This document shows positions 18,320 through 27,242 of a stretch of DNA of 64,000 nucleotides, in pieces. Source of the DNA: Anaeromicrobium sediminis (GTDB taxonomy: Bacteria; Bacillota; Clostridia; Peptostreptococcales; Thermotaleaceae); contig NZ_NIBG01000008.1 of assembly GCF_002270055.1 (NCBI RefSeq), positions 90,113 through 154,112 on the forward strand, given 5' to 3'. The translations under genes and the position numbers were made by a program. Every line of letters begins with the position of its first letter. The first letter of the stretch is position 1. The notes below the pieces were generated by a model. It had not been told where the DNA came from, ran no database searches, and worked only from the letters and a program-made list of their open reading frames with translations.

Positions 18320-19004
18320 TATATTTTTCCACCTTATATCCAATTCCCCACACCACCTTTAAATATTTTGGTTCTTTAGGATTTATCTCAATCTTTTCTC
18401 TTATTCTTCTTATGTGCACAGCAACTGTGTTCTGTGCTCCATAGGCATAATCATTCCACACTTTTTCATAAATCTCTTCAATAGAATATACTATCCCTGC
18501 ATTTGCTACTAGTTCCTTTAAAATTTTATATTCTAGGGGAGTTAATTTAACTATCTCATCATCTATAGTCACTTCCTTTCTCTCATCATCAACTACTAAA
18601 CCACCAGTTCTAAATATACCTGTCTTTTTAGCATAACTCCCAAAGGAAGTATATCTTCTCAATTGTGATTTTACCCTAGCTATTAGTTCTAATGGATTAA
18701 ATGGCTTTGTCATATAATCATCTGCTCCCATATTTAATCCCATTATCTTATCCATATCCTCAGATTTAGCCGACAGCATTATAATTGGAATATTTTTAGT
18801 ATCCCTTATTTTGTTAGTAGCTGTCATACCATCCATTTTAGGCATCATAATGTCCATTATAATTAAATGTATCTCTTCATTTTCCAACACACTTAATGCC
18901 TCTGCCCCATTGTAAGCCTTAAATATGTTGTAACCTTCATTTTTAAGATATATTTCTATAGCATGGACTATTTCCTTATCATCATCACATACGAGTACAT
19001 TCAT
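18312..19004 (-). CDS. OmpR-family response regulator
   Basis: A 230-residue response regulator. Receiver domain: acidic pocket CDDDKEI, phosphoacceptor Asp in IIMDIMMPKMDG, and the Lys of DDYMTKPFNPLEL. C-terminal winged helix: VKLTPLEYKILKELVAN and NTVAVHIRRIREKIEINPKEPKYLKVVWGIGYK (split by a few residues). First gene of the operon with the kinase at 16349-18319. Upstream are two element A copies; no obvious inverted operator was seen. Confidence 0.96.
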   Translation of the reverse strand: MNVLVCDDDKEIVHAIEIYLKNEGYNIFKAYNGAEALSVLENEEIHLIIMDIMMPKMDGMTATNKIRDTKNIPIIMLSAKSEDMDKIMGLNMGADDYMTKPFNPLELIARVKSQLRRYTSFGSYAKKTGIFRTGGLVVDDERKEVTIDDEIVKLTPLEYKILKELVANAGIVYSIEEIYEKVWNDYAYGAQNTVAVHIRRIREKIEINPKEPKYLKVVWGIGYKVEKYNV

Positions 19005-19142
19005 AAACTATTCCCTCCTAACCAAGTTGTATTAATAATAAATTTATTATAGCAATAATTATAAAGCTTATGTATTACGAACTATATTACTAAAAACGAA
19101 AGATTTTCTTAAGATTGTATACAGAGAGACACACTATGTTCA

Positions 19143-19330
19143 AACTAGGTGTATGTGAACCTATTTCAGCTCAATAAATCAAAATTTCTTTCGAGTGAAG
19201 TCACTATCACATTTCAAAGTATGAATCTAATACCTTTGGTAGAAGGTTCACAATTGTTTACATCATAAGGTATTGTGATGTTCCACACTCTCAAGAATTT
19301 TTAATTCATTTCATTTCATAGGTAGCAATA
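19143..19330 (-). repeat. Element A copy, reversed
   Basis: Reverse-complement copy of the element at 1713-1908: starts GTATGTGAACCTATTTCAGC, contains GGTAGAAGGTTCACAATTGT and ends TTCATTTCATAGGTAGC. With the adjacent copy at 19338-19525 it makes a head-to-head pair that fills the 583-bp gap between the response regulator and the glycosylase. Confidence 0.8.
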
Positions 19331-19337
19331 GTCTATA

Positions 19338-19525
19338 TTTACTTACAAGGGAATATGAATGAAAAATTTTTAGAAGGTGGAACATCAGAACATCATATGC
19401 TGCAAACAGTTATGAACCTTCTACCGTGAATATACTATTCATACTCTATAGTCTGATAGTGACTTACCTTATAAAATATTTTTTATTTATATGACCGAAG
19501 TAAGTTCACATACAGTTAGCTTCCA
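19338..19525 (+). repeat. Element A copy
   Basis: Left arm ACTTACAAGGGAATATGAATG...AGAAGGTGGAACATC; right arm GATAGTGACTTACCTTATAA...GACCGAAGTAAGTTCACA. The right arm reversed (ACTTACTTCGGTCATATAAAT...) is a near match to the left arm, showing the long-hairpin design. Near-identical copies at 39390-39585 and 43228-43450. Confidence 0.85.
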
Positions 19526-19551
19526 TGTAGTTTTTCTACAACGACAATTAA

Positions 19552-19580
19552 AATAACTCTCAATTAATTGAGAGTTATAA
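19552..19580 (-). terminator. Terminator of the DNA glycosylase gene
   Basis: Perfect palindrome AACTCTCAATTAATTGAGAGTT followed on the minus strand by ATTTTAATTG, next to the stop at 19588. Confidence 0.7.
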
Positions 19581-19587
19581 AATAAAA

Positions 19588-20475
19588 TTATTTTCCTATG
19601 TTTAATTCTCTAGCATAATAAAACATGTATTGTTGAGCAAATCCACCTAAGTCTTCATATTTTTCTTTTGCAAATTCCTGTATCTGATTATTAGTAGCCC
19701 CATCTTTAAAATAAAAATATTCCATGACTCTTTTTACCCATACATCTATGGGAAAGGCCTTATATTTTCTCATGGAAAATAATAATATACAATCGGCGAC
19801 TTTAGGTCCTACTCCCATTAATCTGAGTAAATTCTTTTTAGCCATTTCCCTATCTAAGTTTTCAAGTTTGTACACATCTACTTGATTTTCTTTCACTATA
19901 AATGTGGTACTTTGTATGTATTTTGCCCTATATCCCACATTTAAGTTCTTTAATTCCTCTTCTGGCTTGTTATATAGTTCTTCTGGTGTGGGAAAGGCAT
20001 AATATTTTTTTCCATTATACTCTTCTATGAACCTTCCATACTTTTCACTAATAAGCTCTACTGATTTTTTTATCCTAGGTATGAAATTTCTGGCAGATAT
20101 GATAAAAGATATTATGGTTTCCCATTCATCTTGATTTAATATCCTTATACCACATCCATGTTCCACTGCTTGTGCCATGATATTATCATCCTTTGTCAAT
20201 TTATCTTTAATAGCACCATAATCCCTATTAAAGTCAAAATAATCTATCCATATATTTTGAAAATCTGTCATATTAGTATTTAAAAATGTAATAGTATCTT
20301 CATCTTCATATATATGAAGTACTTTGCCATGGGCTACGCCTATATAACTTCCATCCTCTTGTTCATTCCATCTAAAACATTGACCGCAATCAAAGGTATG
20401 CTTTAAATTAAAATCTCTTATCTTGGCAATAATCTTATTATCTTCTTCTTTTATATGATCTATCACTGAGTTCAC
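19588..20475 (-). CDS. ogg: 8-oxoguanine DNA glycosylase (OGG1-type)
   Basis: A 295-residue HhH-GPD DNA repair glycosylase. N-terminal OGG-type domain with FNLKHTFDCGQCFRW. Helix-hairpin-helix LMGVGPKVADCILLFSM carries the catalytic Lys, and the catalytic Asp lies in FPIDVWVKRVMEYF. Role: excision of 8-oxoguanine from oxidised DNA with AP-lyase activity. Divergent from the MATE gene with a 115-bp gap. Confidence 0.93.
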   Translation of the reverse strand: MNSVIDHIKEEDNKIIAKIRDFNLKHTFDCGQCFRWNEQEDGSYIGVAHGKVLHIYEDEDTITFLNTNMTDFQNIWIDYFDFNRDYGAIKDKLTKDDNIMAQAVEHGCGIRILNQDEWETIISFIISARNFIPRIKKSVELISEKYGRFIEEYNGKKYYAFPTPEELYNKPEEELKNLNVGYRAKYIQSTTFIVKENQVDVYKLENLDREMAKKNLLRLMGVGPKVADCILLFSMRKYKAFPIDVWVKRVMEYFYFKDGATNNQIQEFAKEKYEDLGGFAQQYMFYYARELNIGK

Positions 20476-20590
20476 CCCACATATTTTATATGTATTTAGT
20501 TATTTCCAATTTCCTAATATTTTACTATCCTTTAGTATAGCTGTATAATATTTCTATAAGTCAAAACTTAATTTACAAGGAGAAACTAAC

Positions 20591-21955
20591 ATGAATGATA
20601 ATACCCAAAATCCATTAGGTGTAAAACCTATTCTTCCTCTTATTATAAAATTATCAATTCCATCTATTATTTCCATGTTTGTCCAAGCCCTTTACAATGT
20701 GGTTGATAGTATTTTTGTATCTCGCATAAGTGAAACTGCCCTAGCAGCCTTGTCACTGGCCTTTCCTATACAATTAATATTAATTGCCATGGGAGTTGGG
20801 ACGGGCATAGGAACTAGTTCCTTAATATCTAGATTACTTGGAATGAAAGAATACGATAAGGCGTCTAATACGGCCTTACACGTGGTTTTAATAAGTTTTA
20901 TATATGGAACAATAACAGCCTTAGTAGGTTATTTCTTTGTAGATGATATAGTAGGCACCTTCACCTCAGATAAGATTTTAATAGGACATGCTATTAGCTA
21001 TATTCAACCAATTTTATTAGGTTCAATAGCCGTTTATTTACCAACTATAGGTAATAACATACTAAGGGGAGAAGGAAATACCTTTATACCCATGGTAACC
21101 ATGCTAATAGGCTCTGTATTAAACATAATATTAGATCCCATACTAATATTCGGTTATGGTCCTTTCCCAGAAATGGGAGTGGCAGGGGCAGCCATAGCTA
21201 CCATAGCATCTAGAATCATAAGCGGTTCTTTCATCATATGGGTACTACTTAGCAATAACAATAGGGTTAAGTTTAATATTAAAAAGTTTAATTTTGACAA
21301 AGATATAATAAGAAAGCTCTACGCAGTGGCATTGCCTGCAATAACAATGCAGTGCATGGCTTCCTTTATGATTTCTTCATTTAATTATTTACTCAGTGAT
21401 TATGGAGAATCTGCCATATCTGCCATGGGTATTTATATACGACTTCAATCCTTTGTATTTATGCCCGTATTTGGTCTTAATCAAGGTTACATCCCTATAA
21501 TGGGATATAATTATGGTCATAAACATCCAAATCGAATGAAAGAGGCTATGAAGTATGCCACTTTAATAGCCTTTACATTTACAACTATTGGAACTATTAT
21601 TTTTCAACTATTCCCTGAGAATCTCATATTACTCTTTGGAAATAGTGAAGAATTACTTAGTATAGGAACAAAGGCTTTAACAACCATAAGCATAGCCTTT
21701 CCCATCATAGGACCTGCCATAATTGGTTCTACCACATTTCAAGCCCTTGGTTTTGGCATACCAAGCCTTATATTATCATTTTTAAGGCAAATGATCCTAT
21801 TACTGCCTGTAGGCTATTTATTAAACAAATTAGGAGGCCTTGATTATATATGGTTTTCCTTCCCCATATCAGAAGTAATATCTTTTATAGTAATGATAAT
21901 CTGGCTAACAAGCACACTAAAAAAAGTATTTTTAAAATTAGAAAAGGACAATTAG
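20591..21955 (+). CDS. MATE-family efflux transporter
   Basis: A 454-residue, 12-helix multidrug/toxin extrusion antiporter. Two homologous six-helix halves begin with SIPSIISMFVQALYNVVDSIFVSRI and with LPAITMQCMASFMISSFNYLL (each in part); GLNQGYIPIMGYNYGHK is the family's conserved second-half motif. Preceded by AAGGAG. Closes with a bidirectional terminator shared with the surface protein gene. Substrate unknown. Confidence 0.94.
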   Translation: MNDNTQNPLGVKPILPLIIKLSIPSIISMFVQALYNVVDSIFVSRISETALAALSLAFPIQLILIAMGVGTGIGTSSLISRLLGMKEYDKASNTALHVVLISFIYGTITALVGYFFVDDIVGTFTSDKILIGHAISYIQPILLGSIAVYLPTIGNNILRGEGNTFIPMVTMLIGSVLNIILDPILIFGYGPFPEMGVAGAAIATIASRIISGSFIIWVLLSNNNRVKFNIKKFNFDKDIIRKLYAVALPAITMQCMASFMISSFNYLLSDYGESAISAMGIYIRLQSFVFMPVFGLNQGYIPIMGYNYGHKHPNRMKEAMKYATLIAFTFTTIGTIIFQLFPENLILLFGNSEELLSIGTKALTTISIAFPIIGPAIIGSTTFQALGFGIPSLILSFLRQMILLLPVGYLLNKLGGLDYIWFSFPISEVISFIVMIIWLTSTLKKVFLKLEKDN

Positions 21956-21976
21956 TTAAACTAATTGTCCTTTTTA
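21942..21976. terminator. Bidirectional terminator between MATE and CAP/SLH genes
   Basis: Ten-base stem GGACAATTAG / CTAATTGTCC with TTTTTATT on the plus side and an A-run on the other, between convergent genes. Confidence 0.85.
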
Positions 21977-23716
21977 TTATCTACCTAATGCATCTAGTAA
22001 TTTCTTAATCATAACAGCACTTTCAGCTCTAGTAGTGGCACCTTGGGGATCAAAATATCCATTATCTCTACCATTTATTATCCTTAAATAAAATGCTGAT
22101 TTTACATATTCTAGAGCCCAATCACTTATTTTCTCATTATCCTCAAAAGAAAGTAATACCTTTTTAGTATTAACTGGACTATTTATCTTTCCATATGTTT
22201 TAGTTATTATGACAGCTATTTCTTCCCTCGTTATGGTTCTATCTGGTTCAAACATTCCATTGCCTGTCCCACTTATAATTCCTGCCCTATGGGCTGCCTC
22301 TATATATTGGGCCTTACCAGACGTTTTTGGAACATCACTAAAGGCACCTTCATAATCTCTTAATTGAATCTTTAAAGCATTCACAATGAATTGAGTAAAT
22401 TCTGCCCTTGTTATCTTATAATCTGGTTTAAAATAGTCTTCAGTTTTAGGAGTAACTATATTTTTTTTAGCTAATTCCTCTATATATTCTCTAGCCCAAT
22501 GACTTGCAGTATCCTTATATACACTATCCGTCTGTGGAGCCTGTGGCTTTTTCATAGTTGAAAAATTCCAGGTTTTATTTATGTTTTTAGAGGTTCCATC
22601 TGTGAAATTAATGGATGCCTTTACAGAAACAGTATATCTTGAATCGTACTTTAGAGGATCTACTGGAATGACTATTATACTGTCTGTTAAATATTCATCT
22701 TTACTGGGAGTATTTATATAAGTATTTAAAGCTCCTCCCCTAGAATCTAGTAAAGTTACTTTTTCTATTATCCACCTATCTATAGATTTATTTGTAAAAT
22801 AAGATATGGTAATAGGATATCCCACTTCATTATCACTATTATAAAACCTAAGTGGATTTGGAGTTTCATTTCCATCCCAAGAAATTTTTACATTTCTTTG
22901 ATTATTCATGGGATATGTTATTAATTCATCATTTTCTAGACTTTTTCCACCAAAGTTAAATACTTGATACTCATCCTTTTGTCCATAGCCTAAGTCTGCA
23001 TATACGGGATTTAACCAAGAAAGTCTATGGTAAGGAGCATCTACTAATCCATCTACAGCTTCCTTATAGTCTTTTATATCTCCAGTTACATTCTCCGATA
23101 CATTTCCATTGGCATATCCAAAGGAAGTTACCCTATCTACAACTTTAGATCCTGTATATCCTGGATCTGTAGCATATTCCACATGGGTTATTTTTTTATT
23201 TAAGGCCATGTAATTTGCATGGGACATGGCTGCACTATTTAGTGAATCATTTAAATTAAAAGTCTCTAAGCCAAATTTTTTTCTGTATTCATTAGCATAA
23301 TATAATACACTTTTTTGATCTTCACTAGGAGCAGGTAATGTACCAATAGCTTGATTACTTATGTTAAAATTCCATGATTGAGTTATTGGTTGGAAACCTT
23401 CTATTTCAACCTTTAAGCTAACCCTATATTCTCCTGCCGATAGGGGATAATTGGGTACATAAAATACTCCACCCTTTTTCTCATCATAACGTGCATCTAC
23501 TTTTACTTCATTTATATACATTTCCGTATTAACTAATTTATTTCCGTTTAAAATCAATTGCATTCCAATCTGCGGTTTGGATATTAATACTTCCGTATCC
23601 TTTGGTTGAGGGGGAAAGTATCCAGGACCTTCTCCCTGAGCATATACTTTTGTCCCAAAGAGGGTTATCATTACTAGGAAGATTAATATATATGTAGTTT
23701 TATTTAATTTTTTCAT
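21977..23716 (-). CDS. CAP-domain surface protein with three SLH domains
   Basis: A 579-residue exported protein. Signal peptide at residues 1-26 (KKLNKTTYILIFLVMITLFG...VYAQG). A CAP/SCP domain spans about 130-250 (LYYANEYRKKFGLETFNLND, AAMSHANYMA, SENVTG, HRLSWLNPVYADLGYG). A beta-rich linker follows, then three SLH repeats at about 395-579 (HWAREYIEELAKKNI, ITRAEFTQFIVNAL, ITREEIAVIITKTYG, TTRAESAVMIKKLL). SLH domains bind pyruvylated wall polymer, so the protein should sit on the cell surface. The role of the CAP domain in bacteria is unsettled. Confidence 0.92.
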   Translation of the reverse strand: MKKLNKTTYILIFLVMITLFGTKVYAQGEGPGYFPPQPKDTEVLISKPQIGMQLILNGNKLVNTEMYINEVKVDARYDEKKGGVFYVPNYPLSAGEYRVSLKVEIEGFQPITQSWNFNISNQAIGTLPAPSEDQKSVLYYANEYRKKFGLETFNLNDSLNSAAMSHANYMALNKKITHVEYATDPGYTGSKVVDRVTSFGYANGNVSENVTGDIKDYKEAVDGLVDAPYHRLSWLNPVYADLGYGQKDEYQVFNFGGKSLENDELITYPMNNQRNVKISWDGNETPNPLRFYNSDNEVGYPITISYFTNKSIDRWIIEKVTLLDSRGGALNTYINTPSKDEYLTDSIIVIPVDPLKYDSRYTVSVKASINFTDGTSKNINKTWNFSTMKKPQAPQTDSVYKDTASHWAREYIEELAKKNIVTPKTEDYFKPDYKITRAEFTQFIVNALKIQLRDYEGAFSDVPKTSGKAQYIEAAHRAGIISGTGNGMFEPDRTITREEIAVIITKTYGKINSPVNTKKVLLSFEDNEKISDWALEYVKSAFYLRIINGRDNGYFDPQGATTRAESAVMIKKLLDALGR

Positions 23717-23814
23717 CTTACATCCCTCCTTTCTATATTGTAATACATTTTCAATTGTAATAGGGCAATGTCTTTAAACTGTAATATAAAAAGTAACATT
23801 AAAAATTAAATAAA

Positions 23815-23840
23815 AAAGGATGGCAAAATTGCCATCCCTA
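23815..23840 (-). terminator. Terminator of glutamate dehydrogenase
   Basis: Stem GGATGGCAA / TTGCCATCC followed by TTTTTTA on the minus strand. Confidence 0.85.
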
Positions 23841-23843
23841 TTA

Positions 23844-25097
23844 TTAATACCATCCTCTTAACTTCATTGACTCTGCAACTCTCTTGATAGACATCATATA
23901 TGCTGCAGTTCTCATATCAACTTCGTGTTCTTCTTTTAAGTCCCAAATTTCTTCAAATGCTTTTACCATTAAAGCTTCTTGCTTAGTTTGAACTTCGTCA
24001 AATGACCAGTAATAGTTCATTAGATTTTGTACCCATTCAAAGTAAGAAACAGTAACTCCACCAGCGTTAGCTAAAATATCAGGAATTAATACTATTCCCT
24101 TGTCAAATAATACTTTGTCTGCTTCTGGAGTAGTTGGTCCATTAGCACCTTCAGATACGATCTTAGCTTTAATATCATTTACATTCTTAGATGTAATTTG
24201 GTTTTCTAATGCACATGGACATAAAATATCCACATCCATAGTTAATACGTCTTCTCTTGGAAGTTCTCTAGTAACTCCGTCAAAGCCTTTTACAGTTCTA
24301 TTTTCCTGAGCATACTTCATTAATGCTTCAATATCAAATCCATTTTCATTTACTATACATGTAGCAACATCAGATACAGCAACTACCTTTGCTCCCATTT
24401 GAGATAAGTATAATGCAGCATAACTTCCTACATTTCCGAATCCTTGAATAGCTACAGTTGCACCTTTAACGTCAAGACCGATCTTCTTAGCCGCATCTCT
24501 TGCCATAATTGCAGTACCATAACCAGTAGCCTCTGTTCTAGCTAATGAACCTCCAAATGCAACAGGCTTTCCAGTTATAACGCCTGGTTCATTTTGTCCT
24601 TTAAACTTGCTAAATTCGTCTACCATCCAAGACATGATCTTTCCATTAGTGTTAACGTCTGGAGCAGGAATATCCTTTCTATCTCCAATAATTGGTGATA
24701 TAGCTCTTATGTATCCTCTAGCTAATCTCTCTAATTCACCTTCTGATAATGTGGCAGGGTCTACTATAATTCCACCCTTTCCTCCACCATATGGAAGTCC
24801 TATAACATTACACTTGAAAGTCATCCAAGTAGATAAAGCTTTTACTTCATCACGACTTACGTCTTGATGGAATCGTATTCCTCCCTTAGTCGGTCCAGGA
24901 GCGTCATTGTGTTGTGCTCTGAATCCTTTAAACGTTTTAACAGTTCCATCGTCCATCTTAACCGGAATAGAAACTTCTAATGTTCTAAGAGGGTGCTTTA
25001 ATATTTCGTATACTGCTGGGTCTTCTCCCAATTTATCACATGCTACCTTTAATTGATGTTGCGCAATTTCAAATGGATTTAGTGTTTTTTCAGCCAT
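23844..25097 (-). CDS. gluD: Glutamate dehydrogenase (probably NAD-dependent)
   Basis: A 417-residue Glu/Leu/Phe dehydrogenase. Catalytic region LPYGGGKGGIIVDP with the active Lys; upstream GPTKGGIRFHQDV; Rossmann motif VAIQGFGNVGSYAALYL; NAGGVTVSYFEWVQN near the C-terminus. It oxidises glutamate to 2-oxoglutarate and ammonia, so it can take the glutamate released by the histidine pathway; cofactor preference is inferred from closeness to clostridial NAD enzymes. Monocistronic. Minus-strand promoter-like TTTACT-17 bp-TATAAT lies in the 176-bp upstream gap. Confidence 0.93.
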   Translation of the reverse strand: MAEKTLNPFEIAQHQLKVACDKLGEDPAVYEILKHPLRTLEVSIPVKMDDGTVKTFKGFRAQHNDAPGPTKGGIRFHQDVSRDEVKALSTWMTFKCNVIGLPYGGGKGGIIVDPATLSEGELERLARGYIRAISPIIGDRKDIPAPDVNTNGKIMSWMVDEFSKFKGQNEPGVITGKPVAFGGSLARTEATGYGTAIMARDAAKKIGLDVKGATVAIQGFGNVGSYAALYLSQMGAKVVAVSDVATCIVNENGFDIEALMKYAQENRTVKGFDGVTRELPREDVLTMDVDILCPCALENQITSKNVNDIKAKIVSEGANGPTTPEADKVLFDKGIVLIPDILANAGGVTVSYFEWVQNLMNYYWSFDEVQTKQEALMVKAFEEIWDLKEEHEVDMRTAAYMMSIKRVAESMKLRGWY

Positions 25098-25273
25098 GAG
25101 TAAGCCTCCTTATTTGTTTGTAAATAAATGTATTTTCTTGTAATTTATCGGGAATTTCTTAAGTCAAGGACATTATAACACCGGCCATATTAAAAGTAAA
25201 TACATTATGCAATAAATTTTTCAGACTATTTTGTATACTGTACGAAATATTGCAAAATATGAAAGTTCTGCAT

Positions 25274-26089
25274 TCATTTCTTGATTTTTATGCCTTTCAC
25301 ATTAATATTTACAGCTGTTATATTTAAAGCCGTCATGGTCTCCACTTCATTTATTATATGTCTTTGCAAATTTTTCATTAGTATTTTTATGGAATTACCA
25401 AAATATACACTTAAGTCAATGTCAATTATAATGCCACTTTTAGTAGTTTCTGTATTTATCTTATAAACTTTCTCTATTTCTTTTTTATCACTTATAACAT
25501 GGCTAACTAAATCTATAATTACTTTTTTGGCAATAGTATATTTCCCCCTATAACTAAAAGTTGGCCTAACAATAGATTTTTCTGAAATCTCCATAGTATT
25601 GTCCTTGCGTTTTTTGAAAATTTTTAATTTGTCTATGAAGTAACCTGAAAAATCCCTTTTAATTTCAAAGGTAGGTACAGGTATTACATGTTTCCCATGG
25701 ATATGTCTTTGTTTTTTAGCCACTTCTTGTTCTTCCTTAGTAGCTATCTCATCTATATATATATATTCATCAATTTCATCTAGACCGATAGCCTTACTAA
25801 TCTTTTGTACCATTCTGTCAGAAGTTCCCAAAACTAATATGGATTTTAGATTTGATTCTTTAATTTTATTGGCAACTTCATTTCTATGATCCTCATCTAG
25901 AAATAATGCGGTTTTAACAGCAGTCACACTTGTGGCTTGCCTTTTAGCTGATTTTCCCCCTAATATTCTATTTCCCTTTATTAATAATCCATCATCTATT
26001 ATGGACTCTATATTCTTTTCATGAGATAGGGTTAGGGCCCTATAACTTTTTCCTGTACCACTCTTTCCCACTAGTGCATACACTTTCAT
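25274..26089 (-). CDS. P-loop NTPase fused to an Asp23/Gls24-like domain
   Basis: A 271-residue protein I do not recognise by name. The N-terminal half opens with a Walker A loop (VGKSGTGKS, residues 7-15) and reads like a small nucleotide-binding fold (LKSILVLGTSDRMVQKI). The C-terminal half, after about residue 165, has the Asp23/Gls24 pattern: GKYTIAKKVIIDLVSHVI, GIIIDIDLSVYFGNSI, LQRHIINEVETMTALNI and VNINVKGIKI. Asp23-like proteins are linked to envelope stress, but none of their usual partners is adjacent. Stands alone between gluD and the ferredoxin. Function unknown. Confidence 0.75.
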   Translation of the reverse strand: MKVYALVGKSGTGKSYRALTLSHEKNIESIIDDGLLIKGNRILGGKSAKRQATSVTAVKTALFLDEDHRNEVANKIKESNLKSILVLGTSDRMVQKISKAIGLDEIDEYIYIDEIATKEEQEVAKKQRHIHGKHVIPVPTFEIKRDFSGYFIDKLKIFKKRKDNTMEISEKSIVRPTFSYRGKYTIAKKVIIDLVSHVISDKKEIEKVYKINTETTKSGIIIDIDLSVYFGNSIKILMKNLQRHIINEVETMTALNITAVNINVKGIKIKK

Positions 26090-26267
26090 TTAATCAACTC
26101 CTGTTATATGGTTATATTTTTTCTCCAATATATAATTTTTTATACGTGTAAGTTATTTTCATATTAATGGTTCACTAAACTCTCATCCTATAATTTTATC
26201 ATTTTTAGCCCTATTAGTTAATGATTGAATTTTTCATCTTTACGCCTTAATACCAAATTTTAAATAT

Positions 26268-26287
26268 ACAATGATAATCATTATAAA
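26268..26287. promoter_or_regulatory. Fur-box-like palindrome
   Basis: ACAATGATAATCATTATAA closely follows the Fur consensus GATAATGATAATCATTATC. It lies between the ferredoxin (starting 26404, plus strand) and the divergent P-loop/Asp23 gene (starting 26089). A possible ferredoxin -10, TATAAT, is at 26329-26334. Confidence 0.55.
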
Positions 26288-26403
26288 TTAGCATTTTAAT
26301 GCATATTTCTTCTTTTTTTTATTGTTTATATAATGTGTAGTTGGTACAATGTATACAGAAATCAAAAATAATATTTTTTAAATACATAAGGAGGATTTTT
26401 ATT

Positions 26404-26574
26404 ATGGCTTACGTAATTAATGATTCATGTATCAGTTGTGGAGCTTGTGAACCAGAGTGTCCAGTTAGCTGCATCAGTGCAGGAGATAGCATTTATGTAA
26501 TCGATGAGAATGCCTGTATCGATTGTGGAGCATGTGCTAATGTTTGTCCAGTAGACGCTCCAGTTGCTGAATAA
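26404..26574 (+). CDS. 2[4Fe-4S] clostridial ferredoxin
   Basis: A 56-residue electron carrier. Two cluster motifs, CISCGACEPECP and CIDCGACANVCP, each CxxCxxCxxxCP, in tandem halves. The start is the ATG after AAGGAGG (26404); an in-frame upstream extension is not supported. Likely partner of the PorGDAB-type enzyme and of bifurcating Bcd-Etf in this window. Monocistronic with its own terminator. Confidence 0.96.
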   Translation: MAYVINDSCISCGACEPECPVSCISAGDSIYVIDENACIDCGACANVCPVDAPVAE

Positions 26575-26583
26575 TTCAAACTA

Positions 26584-26617
26584 TAAAAGATACCTATTAA
26601 ATAGGTATCTTTTTTTA
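26584..26617 (+). terminator. Terminator of the ferredoxin gene
   Basis: Stem AGATACCTATT / AATAGGTATCT followed by TTTTTT. Confidence 0.9.
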
Positions 26618-26626
26618 ATTTAAAAA

Positions 26627-27082
26627 CTAATAATCTTCCAATTCTTTTTTACTTTCAAAGGTAGTCTGGTTTATTTTACTTAAAAACTTTAGTATGGCCT
26701 TTTCTTCATTTAAGGTAGTAGTCTCTAGTATGAAATTTAATATATCAGATTGAATTTCCCAAGTTTTATGGTATAACTCTACCCCTTCCTCTGTTAACCT
26801 AAGTACATAGGCTCTCTTATCCTCCACACTCTTTTCTTTTATTACATAACCATAAGTAGATAGCTTTTTTAATGATGTGGCCACTAAACTCCTATCTACA
26901 CCAATTTCCTTTACAACCTCATATATCTTCTTATTCTCAAGGCCTATAGATCTTAGTATATATACGTCAATAAGGCCTAGTTCCTTATCCTTACCTACTT
27001 TAAAGCCCTTAGTATCATAGTATATTATCTTCTGTATTAATTTATTTATCATATTGTTTATTTCATTATAATAATTTGCCAT
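26627..27082 (-). CDS. MarR-family transcriptional regulator
   Basis: About 151 residues from the ATG at 27082 (GTGAGG just upstream; a GTG at 27091 is less likely). Winged-helix core: ELGLIDVYILRSIG, KKIYEVVKEIGVDRSLVATSLKKLSTYGYV (in part) and wing EKSVEDKRAYVLRLTEEG. A palindrome overlapping a possible -10 at 27108-27126 suggests autoregulation. Ligand and targets unknown; the neighbouring etf genes face the same way. Confidence 0.85.
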   Translation of the reverse strand: MANYYNEINNMINKLIQKIIYYDTKGFKVGKDKELGLIDVYILRSIGLENKKIYEVVKEIGVDRSLVATSLKKLSTYGYVIKEKSVEDKRAYVLRLTEEGVELYHKTWEIQSDILNFILETTTLNEEKAILKFLSKINQTTFESKKELEDY

Positions 27083-27107
27083 ATACCTCACCCATACTAT
27101 TTTAATT

Positions 27108-27126
27108 GTATTGATATTATATCATA
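27108..27126 (-). promoter_or_regulatory. Palindrome over the marR promoter
   Basis: TGATATTATATCA (27112-27124) is a perfect odd palindrome containing a minus-strand TATAAT-like -10, 26 bp or more upstream of the MarR gene. Typical place for a MarR autoregulatory operator. Confidence 0.5.
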
Positions 27127-27137
27127 CTTGATAATGA

Positions 27138-27196
27138 TTAATAATCAATAATTAATAGTTACCCATTTAAGCTAACTATTAATCATTGATTATTAA
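27138..27196. repeat. 24-bp inverted repeat between etfA and marR
   Basis: Arms of 24 bases (27138-27161 and 27173-27196) with a single mismatch and an 11-base loop. Almost entirely A/T. Could be an operator or a cruciform; it is distinct from the etfA terminator next to it. Confidence 0.7.
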
Positions 27197-27202
27197 TTTT
27201 CA

Positions 27203-27240
27203 AAAAAAAGGTAATTGCAAATGCAATTACCTTTTATTTT
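27203..27240 (-). terminator. Terminator of the bcd-etfBA operon
   Basis: Stem AAAAGGTAATTGCA / TGCAATTACCTTTT directly after the etfA stop, with a T-run on the minus strand. Confidence 0.9.
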
Positions 27241-27242
27241 TA

